A stretch of 64,000 nt of DNA from Ophioderma brevispina (taxonomy: Eukaryota > Echinodermata > Ophiuroidea > Amphilepidida > Ophiodermatidae). Under the pieces are notes generated by a model. It worked only from the letters and a program-made list of their open reading frames with translations, had not been told where the DNA came from and did no database searches. The DNA is taken from NCBI GenBank assembly GCA_023653785.1, contig JAMKCH010001622.1, forward strand, positions 51,868 to 115,867, read 5' to 3'. Positions 11,216 to 23,330 of this stretch are shown piece by piece. Position numbers and translations under genes: made by a program. Numbering within the stretch: position 1 is the first letter of the stretch; each line of letters begins with the position of its first letter.

Positions 11216-12683
11216 CGGAGGGGCCTATGGGACATGGGAAAACAAGCCAATTGCTTATAACACAAACCTCCAGATCGGATCAACTCAAATTTTGTGAATA
11301 AGGTTTTTTTTTTTTTTTTTTAAATATAATCATTTTTGAAACAGAAGGTGCTGAATCATGAAATGCAACTTAAATGTGAGAATATGTGGAATTTAACATT
11401 CTTATTAAGGTATTCAATTATAAACTAATATTGATATTGATTAATTCCACCATCTTTCCTCAATAAAGCGAATTCATAGGGGTTTTTTGTTTCTCAATGT
11501 TTTACTTCTAAAATGAATACCAAGATTATACTATTTAAAGCTTTTTCAATGACATAGCAAAGATCTTTATTTTATGTTGTAGTTGCTTTGTTGTCTTTGT
11601 TTTCATCTTTTGTGATTAAAAAAATATTTTTTTAAATTGTGGATGAAAATGAATGGTCAGTCGGCCAGAAGATTTTGTTTATTGGTGCAAATTTGCATTT
11701 AAAAACTTTTGAGTCGGCAGGTTTTTGTTTTAGGGTCGGTTCGGGGTTACGCCAAACAAACAATTTTTTATGCCTTAGTGACCACCTTTTTAAAGATGCC
11801 AATAGAAAATGACATTGTGTGTAAACCTTTAACTTTGCCCTGTCATGTGGAACTTAAAGTAGATTGCAAAAAAAAGAAAAAGCAGTTTTTGAGAGTGAGA
11901 ATTCATATTTGATCTGTCCCAACTTTAGACACAGCAGTGCCTCAATAAGAAATGTTCAATGGGTGTGTGTTGTTTTGTACTTCACTGCTGAACTATTTCC
12001 CAGAGTTTTTGACCTAAATAGAAGTCAGGGTTTCACTTAAATGCATTTGAGCAAATAATCGATGATGTAGATAGGTGCCTAGATCATGTATAGATTGTAA
12101 TACCAAACACCAAATCAAATATGCTGCCAATTTGGTGGAATGGTTTGAGGAATTTGTGGGATAGAAAGCATTCTTTGAAAAGTAGCTGAGATGACACAAA
12201 TATTTGTGCATGTTATATAAAGCAAATATTGACCAGTCAAATGAGGACTGCTCTATGACTGGAGACTGTGGGCCTTCTCTCACAGCTCTTTGAAAGTCTC
12301 ATTTATTATAACAAAAGTAGGATAAAACAAAAAATATCAATGACAACACACTTTTGACAACTATTTTGGATTATTTGTACCACTGACTTCATCCTGTGTA
12401 AATTTTACAAAATTTCATTGCGGGCAAATATGATTTTTCTTTAAAATCTAGTTTAACACGTCTCTCTATGGAGAATGGGCATATAGTGGGCGCTATAGCA
12501 TACAAATCAAAAAATTGATTTTTCATAGGTAGTAGCTCTTGCATGTCCCTACTTAGAAAAGTTGTCAAAATTGTGTCACCACTGCTTAAAATTGCTCTAA
12601 AAATAAAAGAGATGAATTGCATGGGGTCAAACAGCTGTGCTCTTTTCCTTGTCCTTCAATCTCTGAAAGTTGTAGATTTCTAT
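11216..12683. other. AT-rich non-coding stretch
   Basis: A T run lies at about 11,306-11,321. No supported gene; the short frames at 11,709-11,912 and 12,014-12,622 have no domain. Confidence 0.5.
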
Positions 12684-13112
12684 CTAACGGCTGCAGCGGA
12701 GATGCTGTTCACCATATAGCGCCAAATGTCCCTGTTTGTCATTAGGTTGGGGATGTCAGATGGATCCTGCTGGATGTCTCGAGCAATCACATCGATGTAG
12801 TTAAAGGGGCGACAACCCCTGTTTTGGCATGGTAACTTCCAACGTGACGTCTGAGACTACTTGGTCAATCGCATGATGACAGTGACCGGCAAATCGTGCA
12901 CGGCGTTGGGCAACAGAAGATGAAATTGGAGGGATATCTCCATATATCTGTGCTTTGGTCTTGTGCTCACGCCAGGATAAGTTTTGTACTCGCATAAGAA
13001 GCTTGGTGTAGGTGCCATCCAGTCTATCCTGTAGCTCTTTCTTCATGGTCCAGGTCTCAGATCCATATAACAGGATACTCTCTACACAGGCTCTAAAGAA
13101 TTTCAGCTTGGT
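12684..13112 (-). pseudogene. LINE C-terminal fragment (minus strand)
   Basis: Minus-strand reading gives a block with CVESILLYGSETWTMKKELQ, a conserved RLDGTYTKLLMRVQNLSW segment, then AQIYGDIPPISSSVAQRRARF and AGHCHHA. After QGLSPL the frame shifts and continues with YIDVIARDIQQDPSDIPNL until a stop at 12,684. The YGSETWT ... RRARFAGHC arrangement is typical of the region after the RT domain in RTE-like and related LINE ORF2 proteins. The RT domain itself is missing, so this is a 5'-truncated copy with at least one frameshift. Confidence 0.75.
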
Positions 13113-13367
13113 GGAATTGGAATTGGTCTCCAGTCACCTCTGATAGGTAATATGCACTATTTCCCTCATGAGCAGTCCATATTTATATAATAATATGTTA
13201 TGTAGGCACTCATCATACTTGATCAAAACATCATCCAGCTAATCAGGCATTTTGTATTTCAATTGCCCTGGATTGAATCAGCCATGCACTCGTAATTAGG
13301 TCAATGTTCATGTTATATAATTTTGAGGCCACCATTAGAGGCAGTGGTTTAGTTTAAGACGTGGAAA

Positions 13368-14120
13368 TTAAAGCCACAAACAGTCATTTTTTTCTAATTC
13401 AAAACATGTCCATTTTGTTTCTAAATTGCTAGTGTTAGGTCATATCAACACTTTATATTACTGTTCTTTGTGAAAACCAGACTCTAAGAATTTAAAAGCT
13501 TTCTTGAAGATGCCATTTACAACTATTTCTAGACCTAAAAAAGTCAGATCTCAAGTTTTATTAGTTAACAAACATGACAATCATCATTGCTTGACAAATA
13601 TGGTGCGTTATGCTTAGCTACTTAAAGCAGTCTTTACTACAACACTTACTAATTCTAATACCACAGTGCAAAAATATGGACTTTGATGAAAAATAGGGAG
13701 CACAATTTGTTTTCAATTTGAAGAAATCACTGTACAGTGGCTTTATAGCCACTATCAGCGTTTTTTCAAAATGTAAACAATCGCGCCCCCTATTTTTCAT
13801 CGAAGTCTTTTTTTTTTTTTTTTTTGCACTGTTGTATTGGAAATCGTTGTATTGAAGACCCCTGGAAGTGGTTAAGTGCAACACCTTGTATTTGTCAAGC
13901 AATGGCGATTTTTATGCTTTGTTTACTAATAAAAGTCGGGATCCAACTTTTTAAGGTCTAGAAACAGCTGTAAATGGCATCTTCAAGACCCGCTTTAATA
14001 TGCTTTGTCTGTTTTTCACAAAGAACTGTTATATAAGTTGTTGATATGACCTAACACTAGCAATTTAGAGACAAAATGGGCATTTTAAATTTTGAAAAAA
14101 TGATGATAGTTGCTTTAAGG
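13368..14120. mobile_element. ~750-bp foldback element
   Basis: The left arm (13,368-13,690) and right arm (about 13,780-14,120) are inverted copies. Examples are TTTCTAAATTGCTAGTGTTA against TAACACTAGCAATTTAGAGA, and AAGATGCCATTTACAACT against AGCTGTAAATGGCATCTT. The centre holds GGGGGCGCGATTGT-type sequence and a T run at 13,808-13,825. No coding capacity. It is a large palindromic MITE of unknown superfamily. Confidence 0.75.
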
Positions 14121-14696
14121 AGGGAGACTGCACTGGGTAAAAAAGGTGATGGAATAAAAAAAAACACCTGAATTTTCTTATTCCAAATCATGTTATGCAA
14201 CCAGAACTGACTCTTATATTTCTGAGATCTCTGCAGTTCTGTTCAGAGGATTGCCTTAGTTCATAAGAAGGTTGAGCAAATTCAAATATGCTTTTTGGGT
14301 ATAGCAATAGGGACTGGGAGGGAGGTGTGTTCAACACAAATAACTACACAGGGATGTGCTGTTTATGTGGGTCTCATTGTCAGCCTTCTGGTATATGAAC
14401 GACTCCTTTTTATGTCAAATTTGGTATGTACTATAAAGGTGTGTCAAAATAAGCCATTTCAAAATTGTCTAAAATTTCATCATCTGGAGCCAAAATATCC
14501 CAAATTGCTGAAACAGTGGAAATTTTGTGAAAAAATGGCAAATTTGTTAAATTTAGCCTAAAATTTGCAACTCCAGAGCAGCTATAGAACTAGCTATGGG
14601 TCCAATTTTTGGTGAAAATTGGTATAGATAAGGGTCCTACTTCCGTAGACTATGAGGCACATCCATATCTAAACCAAACTTGAGCGCCTCTCCCCA
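14121..14696. other. Non-coding stretch
   Basis: No supported gene. The 88-codon open frame at 14,295-14,561 has no recognised domain. Confidence 0.45.
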
Positions 14697-14867
14697 GGGG
14701 TCTGTTGCCAAACTCGTGTGTAACCCTACGTGTATACTAACTCATGCGTATATCCTACATAATAGACATTTGCATACCAGTTACACAGTGCGTTGGACAA
14801 TTTGGTCCAATCAGGCATGACATGGTATGCATGTAGATTTACGACCGAGTTTTGGGAACGGACCCCC
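14697..14867. mobile_element. 171-bp palindromic MITE
   Basis: The left end GGGGTCTGTTGCCAAACTCG and right end CGAGTTTTGGGAACGGACCC are inverted. A second inverted pair lies inside (TTTGCATACCA against TGGTATGCATGTAGA). No ORF. The GGGGTCCGTT-type end suggests a cut-and-paste element; the target duplication is not clear. Confidence 0.7.
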
Positions 14868-15770
14868 GGTGAGTTGGGGTACTACAATATGTAATTCTAC
14901 TATAGAATTTAAAAGTACATTGTACCTTTCATAACATTTTGTACCTTTTTTTCTAGGTTGTAAAACATGAAATATCTTCTCTAAGAGCTATTCAGCCTGT
15001 AAACAATGTGCTCTTGTTTACCCATGTACCGTCATTACGAGGATAATAACATGTCGTCATTTTACCTTGTAAACAATAAAAGTGATATCAAATCAGAGAT
15101 GTTTGTGCTATATTGTGTGTTGTGATACAGAAGAGGGTGTTAATGAGGGGTTAAACTATTTGAGTTGGCCAAAAACGTGGAATGCAAAAGAATGAGATAC
15201 TAGTAATGTCATTATTAGATTCTGTAGAATGCAATCTATCAAATGTTTTTTTCTTTGATTAAAATTGGGCATATGGTTCCCGAGAAATGGTCGGTTAAAG
15301 TGAAGCAGTGTATGCAAAAGTTACTAAAAATATGCAATTTCCTATACTTTTATGCAAACATTTTTAAAGGCAATGAGTATAGAATTTGGCTATATTATTT
15401 CAGCTAAAATATGTTGCATAATTTTTTCCAACAAATTGATGCCATTAAAAATAAAAGGTAGTGGAATTTCTTATGTATTTTATTGTTTCATCACCCTGTG
15501 ATATTTTGTAAAATTTACTTAAAAATTAATTACATGATAATGAATGCAACAATTTTTTTGATTCTTTCATTATTAACATAAATCAGCAAGTGAAAATATT
15601 TTTTTTTTCAATATTTAGTATGAAAAGCGCATTCATTTTAACAGAATGCTTATCAGCCTTTATTTCTTTATGTTAAAATATAAAAACTTGTAACACAGAA
15701 ACCAACTTAACTGGAGAACAAAACATCTTATGGTCATGCAAATTGGTACAGGTGATTAGTACAAATCTAC
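14868..15770. other. AT-rich non-coding stretch
   Basis: No supported gene or element recognised. Confidence 0.45.
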
Positions 15771-15887
15771 AAAACCATGAAGCCAGATATTTTTGATTTT
15801 CCAAATTTAAATTACGATTCAAAATTACTTAATGGTTGAGTCACGGATATGATGGCAACCGTATCAAAAATCCAGCTTCATGGTTTT
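15771..15887. mobile_element. 117-bp palindromic element
   Basis: AAAACCATGAAGCCAGATAT at the left faces ATCCAGCTTCATGGTTTT at the right. A related sequence with CCATGAAGCCGGATTTTTGA and GTTGCCATGGCAACC occurs at 17.25-17.5 kb, so this is a repeated family. Confidence 0.65.
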
Positions 15888-16386
15888 GTGCATATTGTTG
15901 CAATATATCTTCCACCCAAGGCTTTTCTCAGTTACCATGGCAACCTGAGTGAAATTAAATGTGTTTCCGAAAACAATAATGATATACAACACATGCCAAC
16001 TAATTTTTGAGAATGTTGTCTAAAGGGTATTGAAGGTCACCCACCCCATTTCTGGTTTTTTAACACCTCTAAGGGTTTTGGATCAATGTTGGCTCATTAC
16101 ACGTAGCGGCAAGGCGTAGCAAGACCCCCCCCCCCCCAAAATGGAGTGTCCATTCAGAGCAACCTCGGACTAGGGTCATGTGAGTAAGTGCACCCAAACT
16201 TGTTTTGATTCCAAAGGAATTTTCTAACACAACTTTTCAGCTGGATTTCCTGCTTAACCTGAGCTCATTCAAATTGTAACTACATTTACGGGTGCCATAT
16301 TAATACACAGTTGCAAAAGTTCCATGCATTAACTGAAATCAGGTGCAAACACATTCAAGGAAAAAAATCATGAAAAGGGCATTAGT

Positions 16387-16510
16387 GTTATAATATCCTC
16401 ATCATTTTGTGATTAAAATATATTAGTTCTGTATTTTACTTGAGAAAAGATTTCTCACAGAAAAAAGTACTTAAATTTCATCATGCAAGAGGAAAATGGA
16501 AATGTCCTAA
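16387..16510 (+). repeat. Solo arm of the foldback family
   Basis: TGTTATAATATCC, TTTGTGATTAAAATAT, TTGAGAAAAGATTTCTC and CATGCAAGAG occur in the same order as in the left arm of the 36.8-39.6 kb foldback. No partner arm is nearby. Confidence 0.6.
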
Positions 16511-17249
16511 TGATATAATGTTGTGTTCTTCTTATTGTGTCCAAACGCAGTGAACCTCAAATTTGATCTAGCCAGAGGTGTCTACAATGCATGTCTGGCT
16601 GCTTCAAATTTAATTCCCCCCAAGTCTTGTCTGTGCGTTGTTTCTCAACCTCGGTTAGACCACGAGATGTTCACTTGGTCTGTTGTGCTGTCCACAACCA
16701 CTGGCAGTGTCCTGATGTGCTTCCAAGTAGCCCCACGTCTGCAGGAACCGTATATCCGCCGGGTCTGGTCTCATCTTTGTGAGACAAATGCCATTCAGCC
16801 CATGAGAAGTCAGCTCGAGGTTGAAGATGCTCACCAGGTTCAATACCATAGATAGATGTTACTTGGTTGCTGCTAGCATCTTTTCTTTCACAAGGCAACT
16901 CTCTTAACTCCTAGAGAATGTTTCAAGGGGTTGGGGGACTTGCTAGAAGCTCGCTCTGGATTTAAGGCGGTTTGGCAGCAGGTCTCTGTCCAGACTAGGG
17001 TGCTTCACATTAGATACTTGGCAGCTCTTGCATGCTTCCTACTATCACCAGGGTGGTATCTGGTGACGCATTCCTGCTATGATGTAATCAGTTCTTCTCC
17101 GTTGGAGTAGGGTGAAGACATCCTGTGATAAGCCAGCAGGAGGCATTTTAATGGAGGGTATGGGGTCTGAAGCAGTGAACTTTGAAGTGAGTTTCTTAAT
17201 TTCCTAAATTAGTGGTATATACATGTTTACCATCATATTTTAGCCCATG
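16511..17249. other. Unassigned, somewhat GC-richer stretch
   Basis: Open frames exist on both strands (plus 16,523-16,855; minus 16,671-16,898), but neither has a domain or splice pattern I recognise. The raised GC and overlapping frames would suit an old retroelement ORF. Left unassigned. Confidence 0.35.
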
Positions 17250-17530
17250 TCACAAAGTTTTAAAATTCATGTCAATTTTTGCTCTGGTTGCCATGGTAAC
17301 CACGTAAGGCCCTCTGATTGGCTAAACACTAGAACGGACGTAACTAAATAACTAAACAAGCTACTGGACGAAACTTGGATGGCATGTGCAGGGGGTAAAT
17401 ACGCAGTGAACCATGAAGCCGGATTTTTGATACCGTTGCCATGGCAACCGGCAATCGACCAATCACAAAATTTCATGGCGTAATTTGAATTTGGAACACA
17501 ATTTTGAAAATCGGGCTTTAGGGTTCACTA
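17250..17530. repeat. Repeat related to the 15.8 kb palindrome
   Basis: It contains CCATGAAGCCGGATTTTTGA and two copies of a GTTGCCATGG core (near 17,287 and 17,434), as at 15.77-15.95 kb. No ORF. Confidence 0.5.
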
Positions 17531-17699
17531 GCCCTGTATGTGTGCCAAATTTCATGTAGCGTTCTCTAGTTACGTTCGTTTTCGTTTTGGTTGTGTGCGT
17601 ATTTTAACGAAACGAGTTATAGACCTCGAAACATTTAGACAAAATTGAGGGCGCTTTTGATGTGAAATATGGATTTGTTTTTTAAATTTCATTTTATAC

Positions 17700-20206
17700 T
17701 GAATTATCATAATTATTAATGATCTTGACCAATGTTTAACTACAATTTCAGCTGAAAATAAAAATTGCTACATCACCGGTGATTTCAATATCGATTTGTT
17801 AAAGTGTAATGAATCAAATATAGTTAATACATTCTTTGATACTTTTCAGAACAATGGCATGTACCCTCTTATTGACCGCCCAACCAGATTACATCATCTT
17901 CTCCTTCTGGCAACCCTGATAGATATATATTTACTAATGTTGTTTTTCATGCCAATAAATTCTGGTGTGAGTGTGGTAGGCCTAACCGACCACTTTCCCA
18001 TCTTTCAAATTACAAAAGCAACTCTAATTTCGTATAAACGACCCGCCCTTAGCACCAGCCGGTTATATAATCAGGACAGTATAAAGAATTTTCACACTCA
18101 TTTGAACCTTATTGATTGGAATTTTGTTTCTGATACTGATAACACTGATGATGCTTATGATGCCTTTTTAAATAAATTTAATTCAATCTATGATTTTTAT
18201 TTCCTATAAAGTCCCATCGTACTTTAAACAAGAGTAGTACAAGTCATAAACCGTGGATCACACCTATTATCCTTAAATCTATCCACAGGAAAGAGAAACT
18301 CTATATTGCTTATCCTTCCGACGAAAAAAAATATAAAATTCACTACATATCGCAACAAGTTGACTACTCTCATTAGAGCTTCGAAGAAACAATACTACAT
18401 TGATAAATTAGAGAACAGCAAAAATAACTCCAAGCAAACATGGTATATCCTTAATGATATCCTTGGTCTTAAACATGGGCCTAAACTTCCTTCTATGTTT
18501 TATAATGATACCGACTCGGAGATTACTGATCCTCGTAAAATTGTCGACTGTTTTAATGAGTACTTTGTCAATATTGGTCCCAATCTTGCCCGGAAAATCA
18601 ATAAATGTAACTTTGATTATCAACCTTTCCTCAACACTGCACCCTCACCAAATAATTCATTGTTTTTTTTCCAACAGACACCGACGAAATCATCACTATT
18701 TGTAAATCCATGAAATCTGGTACCAGTCCCGGCTTTGATGATATAAAACCCGACATTATAAAATACGTTCGTGGAATAATTGCCTCACCACTTGCTCATA
18801 TATTTAATCTATCCTTAACCACTGGCTCTGTTCCAACCAAATTAAAAATTGCTAAGGTTACTCCAATTTATAAAAATGGTGATCGTCATAAGATTACAAA
18901 TTATCGGCCTATTTCAGTTCTTCCTGTGTTTTCCAAAATTCTCGATCGTATTATTCACAAACACTTGTATGCATTCATTTCTCATTATGACCTCCATAAT
19001 TCCCAATTTGGTTTTCGTACAAATCGTTCCTCTTATATGGCACTAATGGAAGCATATGATACTATTGTTTCTAACTTAGACAGTAAATACCATACTCTCG
19101 GTGTGTTCCTGGACCTCTCGAAGGCATTCGACACCTTAGACCACAATATTCTTCTAAATAAGCTTAATCATTATGGAATTCGGGGCGTAGCCTTCGAGTG
19201 GTTCAGAAACTATCTCTCCGACAGATCTCAATTTGTTTCTAATAATGGTATTAAATCATCTTTTTTACAAACTCCTGTTGGGTTCCGCAAGGCTCAATTT
19301 TAGGCCCACTGCTTTTTATTTTATATATAAATGATATTACTCACTCTTCTAATTTTTTCACATTTATCATTTATGCCGATGATACTAACCTTTTGGCTTC
19401 TCACAAAAACCTCTCCATCCTCATTAACACTGTAACCATGAACTCTGCAACGTGTCCAACTGGCTTAAAGCAAATAAATTGTCTCTTAACATAGGTAAAA
19501 CTAAATATATGGTTTTAAAAAAACAGACATAGTAATAGTGTATACCATGATATGAATATAAATATTGATAATAATCCGATTTCAAAAGTGTCAGACATTA
19601 AGTTTCTCGGAATCAACTTTGACGATACCCTCAACTGGAAGCAGCATACTCTCAATGTGACTTATATTATTTCTAAATATTCTGGGATTCTTTTTCGCCT
19701 TAAACATATTTTACCTGGCAGTACGTTATTTTCGCTTTATAACTCTCTAGTTCTTCCGCATATTCAGTACTGCAATATTATTTGGGCCGATAAAAACAAT
19801 TACAACCTTCGAGATACTCATCTAAAACAAAAGAACATTATGCGTATTTGTACCAACTCTCATTACGTAGCCCACTCGCGTCCATTATTTGCCTTGTTTA
19901 AAAGTCTTACGATATTTGATATACATAAACTCCAAATAGCTATTTTCATGTTTAGGTCGTATTACAATCTTCTTCCTGATTTTTTTGACCGTTATTTTGT
20001 TAAATGTAATATAATTCATGATTATGGTACCAAATCAGCTGATACGTATAGACCTTATAATTTTAAAATGATCTTGCCCGAAATACTATTAGACGTCAAG
20101 GCCCTCTCGTTTGGAATGCAATCAGTCCTATATTGAAAAACTCTGTTTCTGTTGGTAGTTTCAAAAACAAATTAAAGAAAGATATCCTTTCACAATACTT
20201 ATAGCT
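17700..20206 (+). pseudogene. 5'-truncated LINE, endonuclease C-end plus RT
   Basis: Broken ORF2 of a non-LTR retrotransposon in the CR1/L2/Jockey group. It starts inside the apurinic-type endonuclease (GDFNIDLL near 17,780; LTDHFPIF near 17,980). The RT follows: SGTSPGFDDIKPDIIKYV, KIAKVTPIYKNGD, NYRPISVLP, QFGFR, GVFLDLSKAFDTLDH and, after a frameshift near 19,280, PQGSILGP and YADDTN (19,372). The C-terminal part (KFLGINFDDTLNWKQH, HIQYCNIIWA) runs from 19,552. The end near 20,206 encodes FKNKLKKDILSQYL. Stops or frameshifts at about 18,209, 18,710, 19,280, 19,500 and 20,090 make it inactive. The 5' part of the endonuclease is missing. The clade is not resolved by eye. Confidence 0.9.
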
Positions 20207-20335
20207 GTATCTTCTTATTTATATGCTCTCGTATCAATGTTTTTCATTATGTACTAACCCTATTGAAAGTTAGTTAAATTAATATAGTTGTACCGTGGTA
20301 TTTTGTTTTTGGTTCTCGTCACTTGCTCTATTATA
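20207..20335 (+). repeat. 3' UTR of the 17.7 kb LINE (first copy)
   Basis: It follows the ORF2 end. It shares TTTTCATTATGTA, GTTAAATTAATATAGTT and GTCACTTGC-CTATT with 21,316-21,480, after which homology stops near 20,335. Confidence 0.65.
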
Positions 20336-20825
20336 GTAGATTTCAAAATGAGTGAGACCTCATTTACAGTTTTTGGTCTGAGTGGCAAGAGGAAATATTT
20401 TATCGGCCACAGGTAGTAAAGATTACTCATACAATGGTACTCATACAATGTATAGTAATTAAATGTAGTATGTAATTACTTTCATTTGAAGTATCAGGAT
20501 GAAAACACCAGCATTTATTTCATTAAATATTGTTATCTGAACTTATCTTGCCTTTGGCACTGCAAGATATCATTATCAAAAGTGGGCCAAACTTGAATAA
20601 AAGCTTAGCACAAGCGGATTTGTCAAGCCCTTCTATCATTGGCAGACCATTGTGGTGCTGAATGCTTTGGTTTCCAGTGAGCCATTTCTGCATAGTTACT
20701 TTGTTCCATGGTCACAATGTGTTTTGTAAATGCAGCAAGGGGCCTGGTCTCCGCATGGCTGGGGATTGAACCATCATCCCTATGGAATACGCATGGTGTC
20801 TCACTTAAAATGAAATCTGCTATGA
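20336..20825. other. Non-coding stretch between LINE remains
   Basis: No supported gene. It ends in TGCTATGA at 20,818-20,825, the left target duplication of the following element. Confidence 0.5.
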
Positions 20826-21255
20826 CATACGCGGATTTAGGGGGGGGGCGCACCCGGCGCGCGCCCCCTATTTTTTGCAAACCAAAGGGCGCCGGGCGCC
20901 TTGTAGATGTAGAAAGTGCCTTTTGCCGTATATTTAGGAAAATGACCTTTTGTGGGCGCCCTTGGCGACACAATTTGTAAACTTTTCCGGCTCGCTCCGC
21001 TCGCCGGGTAGACACGATTTGTTTCACTCGGTTTGAAATTCTGAAGAGCAGGGGGGTAATCTTCTTCGTTGAGATGTTTGGTGCTCCATTGGGGCTTGAA
21101 AATTTTTTCGGCGTCAACCCTTCACCCCCCCCCCTTCAGAATTTCGAACCGAGTGAAAAAAATTGGGTCTACCCGGCGAGCGAAGCGAGCCGGAAAATTT
21201 TAAAATCGAATAGTGACGGGCGCCCCCCTATTGAGAATTCCTGGATCCGCCCCTG
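20826..21255. mobile_element. 430-bp hAT-like MITE, 8-bp target duplication
   Basis: The element runs from CATACGCGGATTTAG to GGATCCGCCCCTG. The ends are imperfect inverse copies, the left one degraded. It is flanked by an exact 8-bp duplication TGCTATGA (20,818-20,825 and 21,256-21,263), as expected for hAT transposition. Inside lies an inverted repeat of about 70 bp: CTCGCTCCGCTCGCCGGGTA at about 20,992 against TACCCGGCGAGCGAAGCGAG at about 21,171. A relative in opposite orientation lies at 30,500-30,957. No transposase. Confidence 0.85.
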
Positions 21256-21315
21256 TGCTATGATACCAAGCCAATTAGCCATTATAGTAATATATCCTAT
21301 CACATATTATTGTTG

Positions 21316-21841
21316 TATTTTCATATTTATTTGCTCCTGTATTAAAAATTGTTTTCATTATGTATGTACCCTGTTCAAAGTAAAATGGGGTTAAATTAAT
21401 ATAGTTAGGCTTTAGTTTTTTGTGACCTAATGATCCTGTCTCCAGCATATTTTGTTTTTGTCACTTGCCCTATTCTAATCCAATTAGCCATGTTAATCAT
21501 GTGCAAGTGCCAATATGGTTAGCGTAACCTCTCAACCATATTCTCTGTGCATTGTCACGGTCAATATTGTTCACAAATCTACTTTGGCCTTCTTTTTCCT
21601 TTCTACAGTGTAATTAAGTCCGTTTTTTAATTACTGCCAGTGCCAACATTAGCGTCGGTCTCACATGTCTCGTGTTGTCTAGTCATGCACATATTGTTGT
21701 CTATCGTCACTGTACTTTGTCCTCTCGTCTTGCACCATTTTTTGTTATTAACTTTCGAGCTCTGCTCTACTTTGGTCAACCCACCATTGCTTAATCTTAT
21801 GTATACTTATTAGTTGTAATGGTGAATAAATTGAAATTGAA
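21316..21841 (+). repeat. Second, 5'-truncated copy of LINE 3' UTR with tail
   Basis: Its start matches the UTR at 20,207-20,335. It then continues to GTAATGGTGAATAAATTGAA and ends in a short ATTGAA repeat typical of CR1/L2-type LINE tails. Either this is a separate 5'-truncated insertion or the first UTR was split. No ORF. Confidence 0.6.
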
Positions 21842-21877
21842 ATTGACTTTAATATATGGAAAGTACACACCTGTGTT

Positions 21878-23330
21878 TTAGATGGAATTGCATGTAGGTG
21901 GGGTTTCCTCAAAATAAGGAGTGAGTTTATCCAAAGCTTTAGAGTGTCTCTCGTCGACAACTGCGTAGTCTACATCTTGTGTGCTAATTCCAAGATCATC
22001 TGCATAGATAAAATGACAGGTTCTATAATAATAATTACCATTTATATTGCGCTCTACAAAGAACACAGCTAGGTGCAGGTTCCTGCACTCCTAGGTTGAT
22101 CATTGGTATAGATGTTGAACAGGAGAGGTGCAAGCATGCTCCCTTGAGGTAGTCCATTCTTGAGCCTATGCCATCGCTCTTCTTCACTCCTAGCTGAAGA
22201 ACATCCTGTTTGCAAGCAATCCTTTGATGAGCTCAGTAAAGCGGATGTCCTTGGTGAGTGTAAGCTACTGATAGATCGACGAGCTCGACTCCGCGGTTAC
22301 CAAACCCTTCTCGAAACCATCCTCGATGTGCTGAGTTAGGTTGAGCACTTGGCTTGTTGTTGATTTGCCTGGCCGGAAACCTGCTGTTCTAGGTGTTTGT
22401 CTATCAAAGGTGCAATACGGTTTGACAGGAGACATTCAAAGAGCTTGTAGGTATGGCTGTGGAGTGATATTGGTCTATCGCTCATGGGATTAGATGAATC
22501 TTTTCCAGCCTTTAGGAGTGCCATAACATGTGCTTTCCTCCAGATCTTTGGGAATCTGTGGGAAATAAGGCAGCAATTGTAGAGCTCAAGAATCCACTCC
22601 TTTGTTACTGGGCCAAAGTTTTTCAGCTGCTGTCAAGGCCTACTGCTTTTTCTGGTGGAAGTTTAGCAGTACCGGTTTCCAGTTCGTCCATGTTGAAGAG
22701 CGAATGAAACCAGGGTCACCACTATACCTCTCACAGTCTAGTTTGATCGTATTGGGCTTCTTACTACAGTTGGTGGGCAACTTGGTTGGGTGTACATTTG
22801 GCTGCTGTGGAGGTTCTCTTGGATCCCATCGAAGCTTTCGGATGGAAGACCATGCTTTCTTGCTGTTATGGCTCATATCAGTGGATTCAATTAAGGTATG
22901 CCAGGATTTGATCTTTTCTTTAACACTTCCCTACTTTTAGGAGTTGTTTTAGCTGAGAAAGGATCAGCTTCAAACATGGGGGTATACTCTTGATATTCTT
23001 TAGCACATTCATTGGAAAGGCCTGGGATATATTCCGTCCTACAGCCTCTGGGTATGAATCTCCAGGCAGTCTTGTTCACCAGTTGGGCAAATTTGACATA
23101 GTTATGGGGTTTGGAGCAATCCTCTTCACGTTCTGATCCAGGTCATCAGTGAATCCTTGCCAGTCTGCTTTCCTATAGTTAAAGCACGGTTAAAAGGCAC
23201 TTTGTTTGGTTTTAGAGCAGCGTTGACTTGGATACTGATTGGTCGATAGTGAGTTAGTGGAACAGGATCCAAAACAATCTTGCTACACATGTTAGGACCA
23301 CAGGACGGTTCTCTACTTCCAAACACATGG
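21878..23330 (-). pseudogene. Minus-strand LINE ORF2 remnant
   Basis: Reading the minus strand from about 23,330 down: a pre-RT region (TAWRFIPRGCRTEYIPGL, then KKAWSSIRKLRWDP), RT motifs ALLKAGKDSSNPMSDRPISL and LFECLLSNRIAPLID, then GLPQGSMLAPLLFNIY and, near 21,995, FIYADDLGI. The order is that of an EN-type LINE of the Jockey superfamily, different from the two plus-strand LINEs nearby. Frameshifts occur near 22,390, 22,600 and 22,890. A 52-bp insertion splits the segment just before the YADD box (see 22,024). No endonuclease was recognised upstream, so it is truncated. Confidence 0.85.
22024..22075 (-). mobile_element. 52-bp LINE/SINE tail insertion with 7-bp TSD
   Basis: On the minus strand the insert ends TAGAGCGCAATATAAATGG followed by TAATTATTATTATA, a LINE-type 3' tail. 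It is flanked by the duplication CAGGTTC (plus strand 22,017-22,023 and 22,076-22,082). Removing the insert and one copy restores an open RT frame across PRSAGTCHFIYADD. The tail matches the LINE fragment at 50,562-50,600. Confidence 0.8.

Noticed and set aside
16523..16855. 110-codon protein gene
   Set aside because: Frames on both strands are equally open, and I recognise no domain in either.
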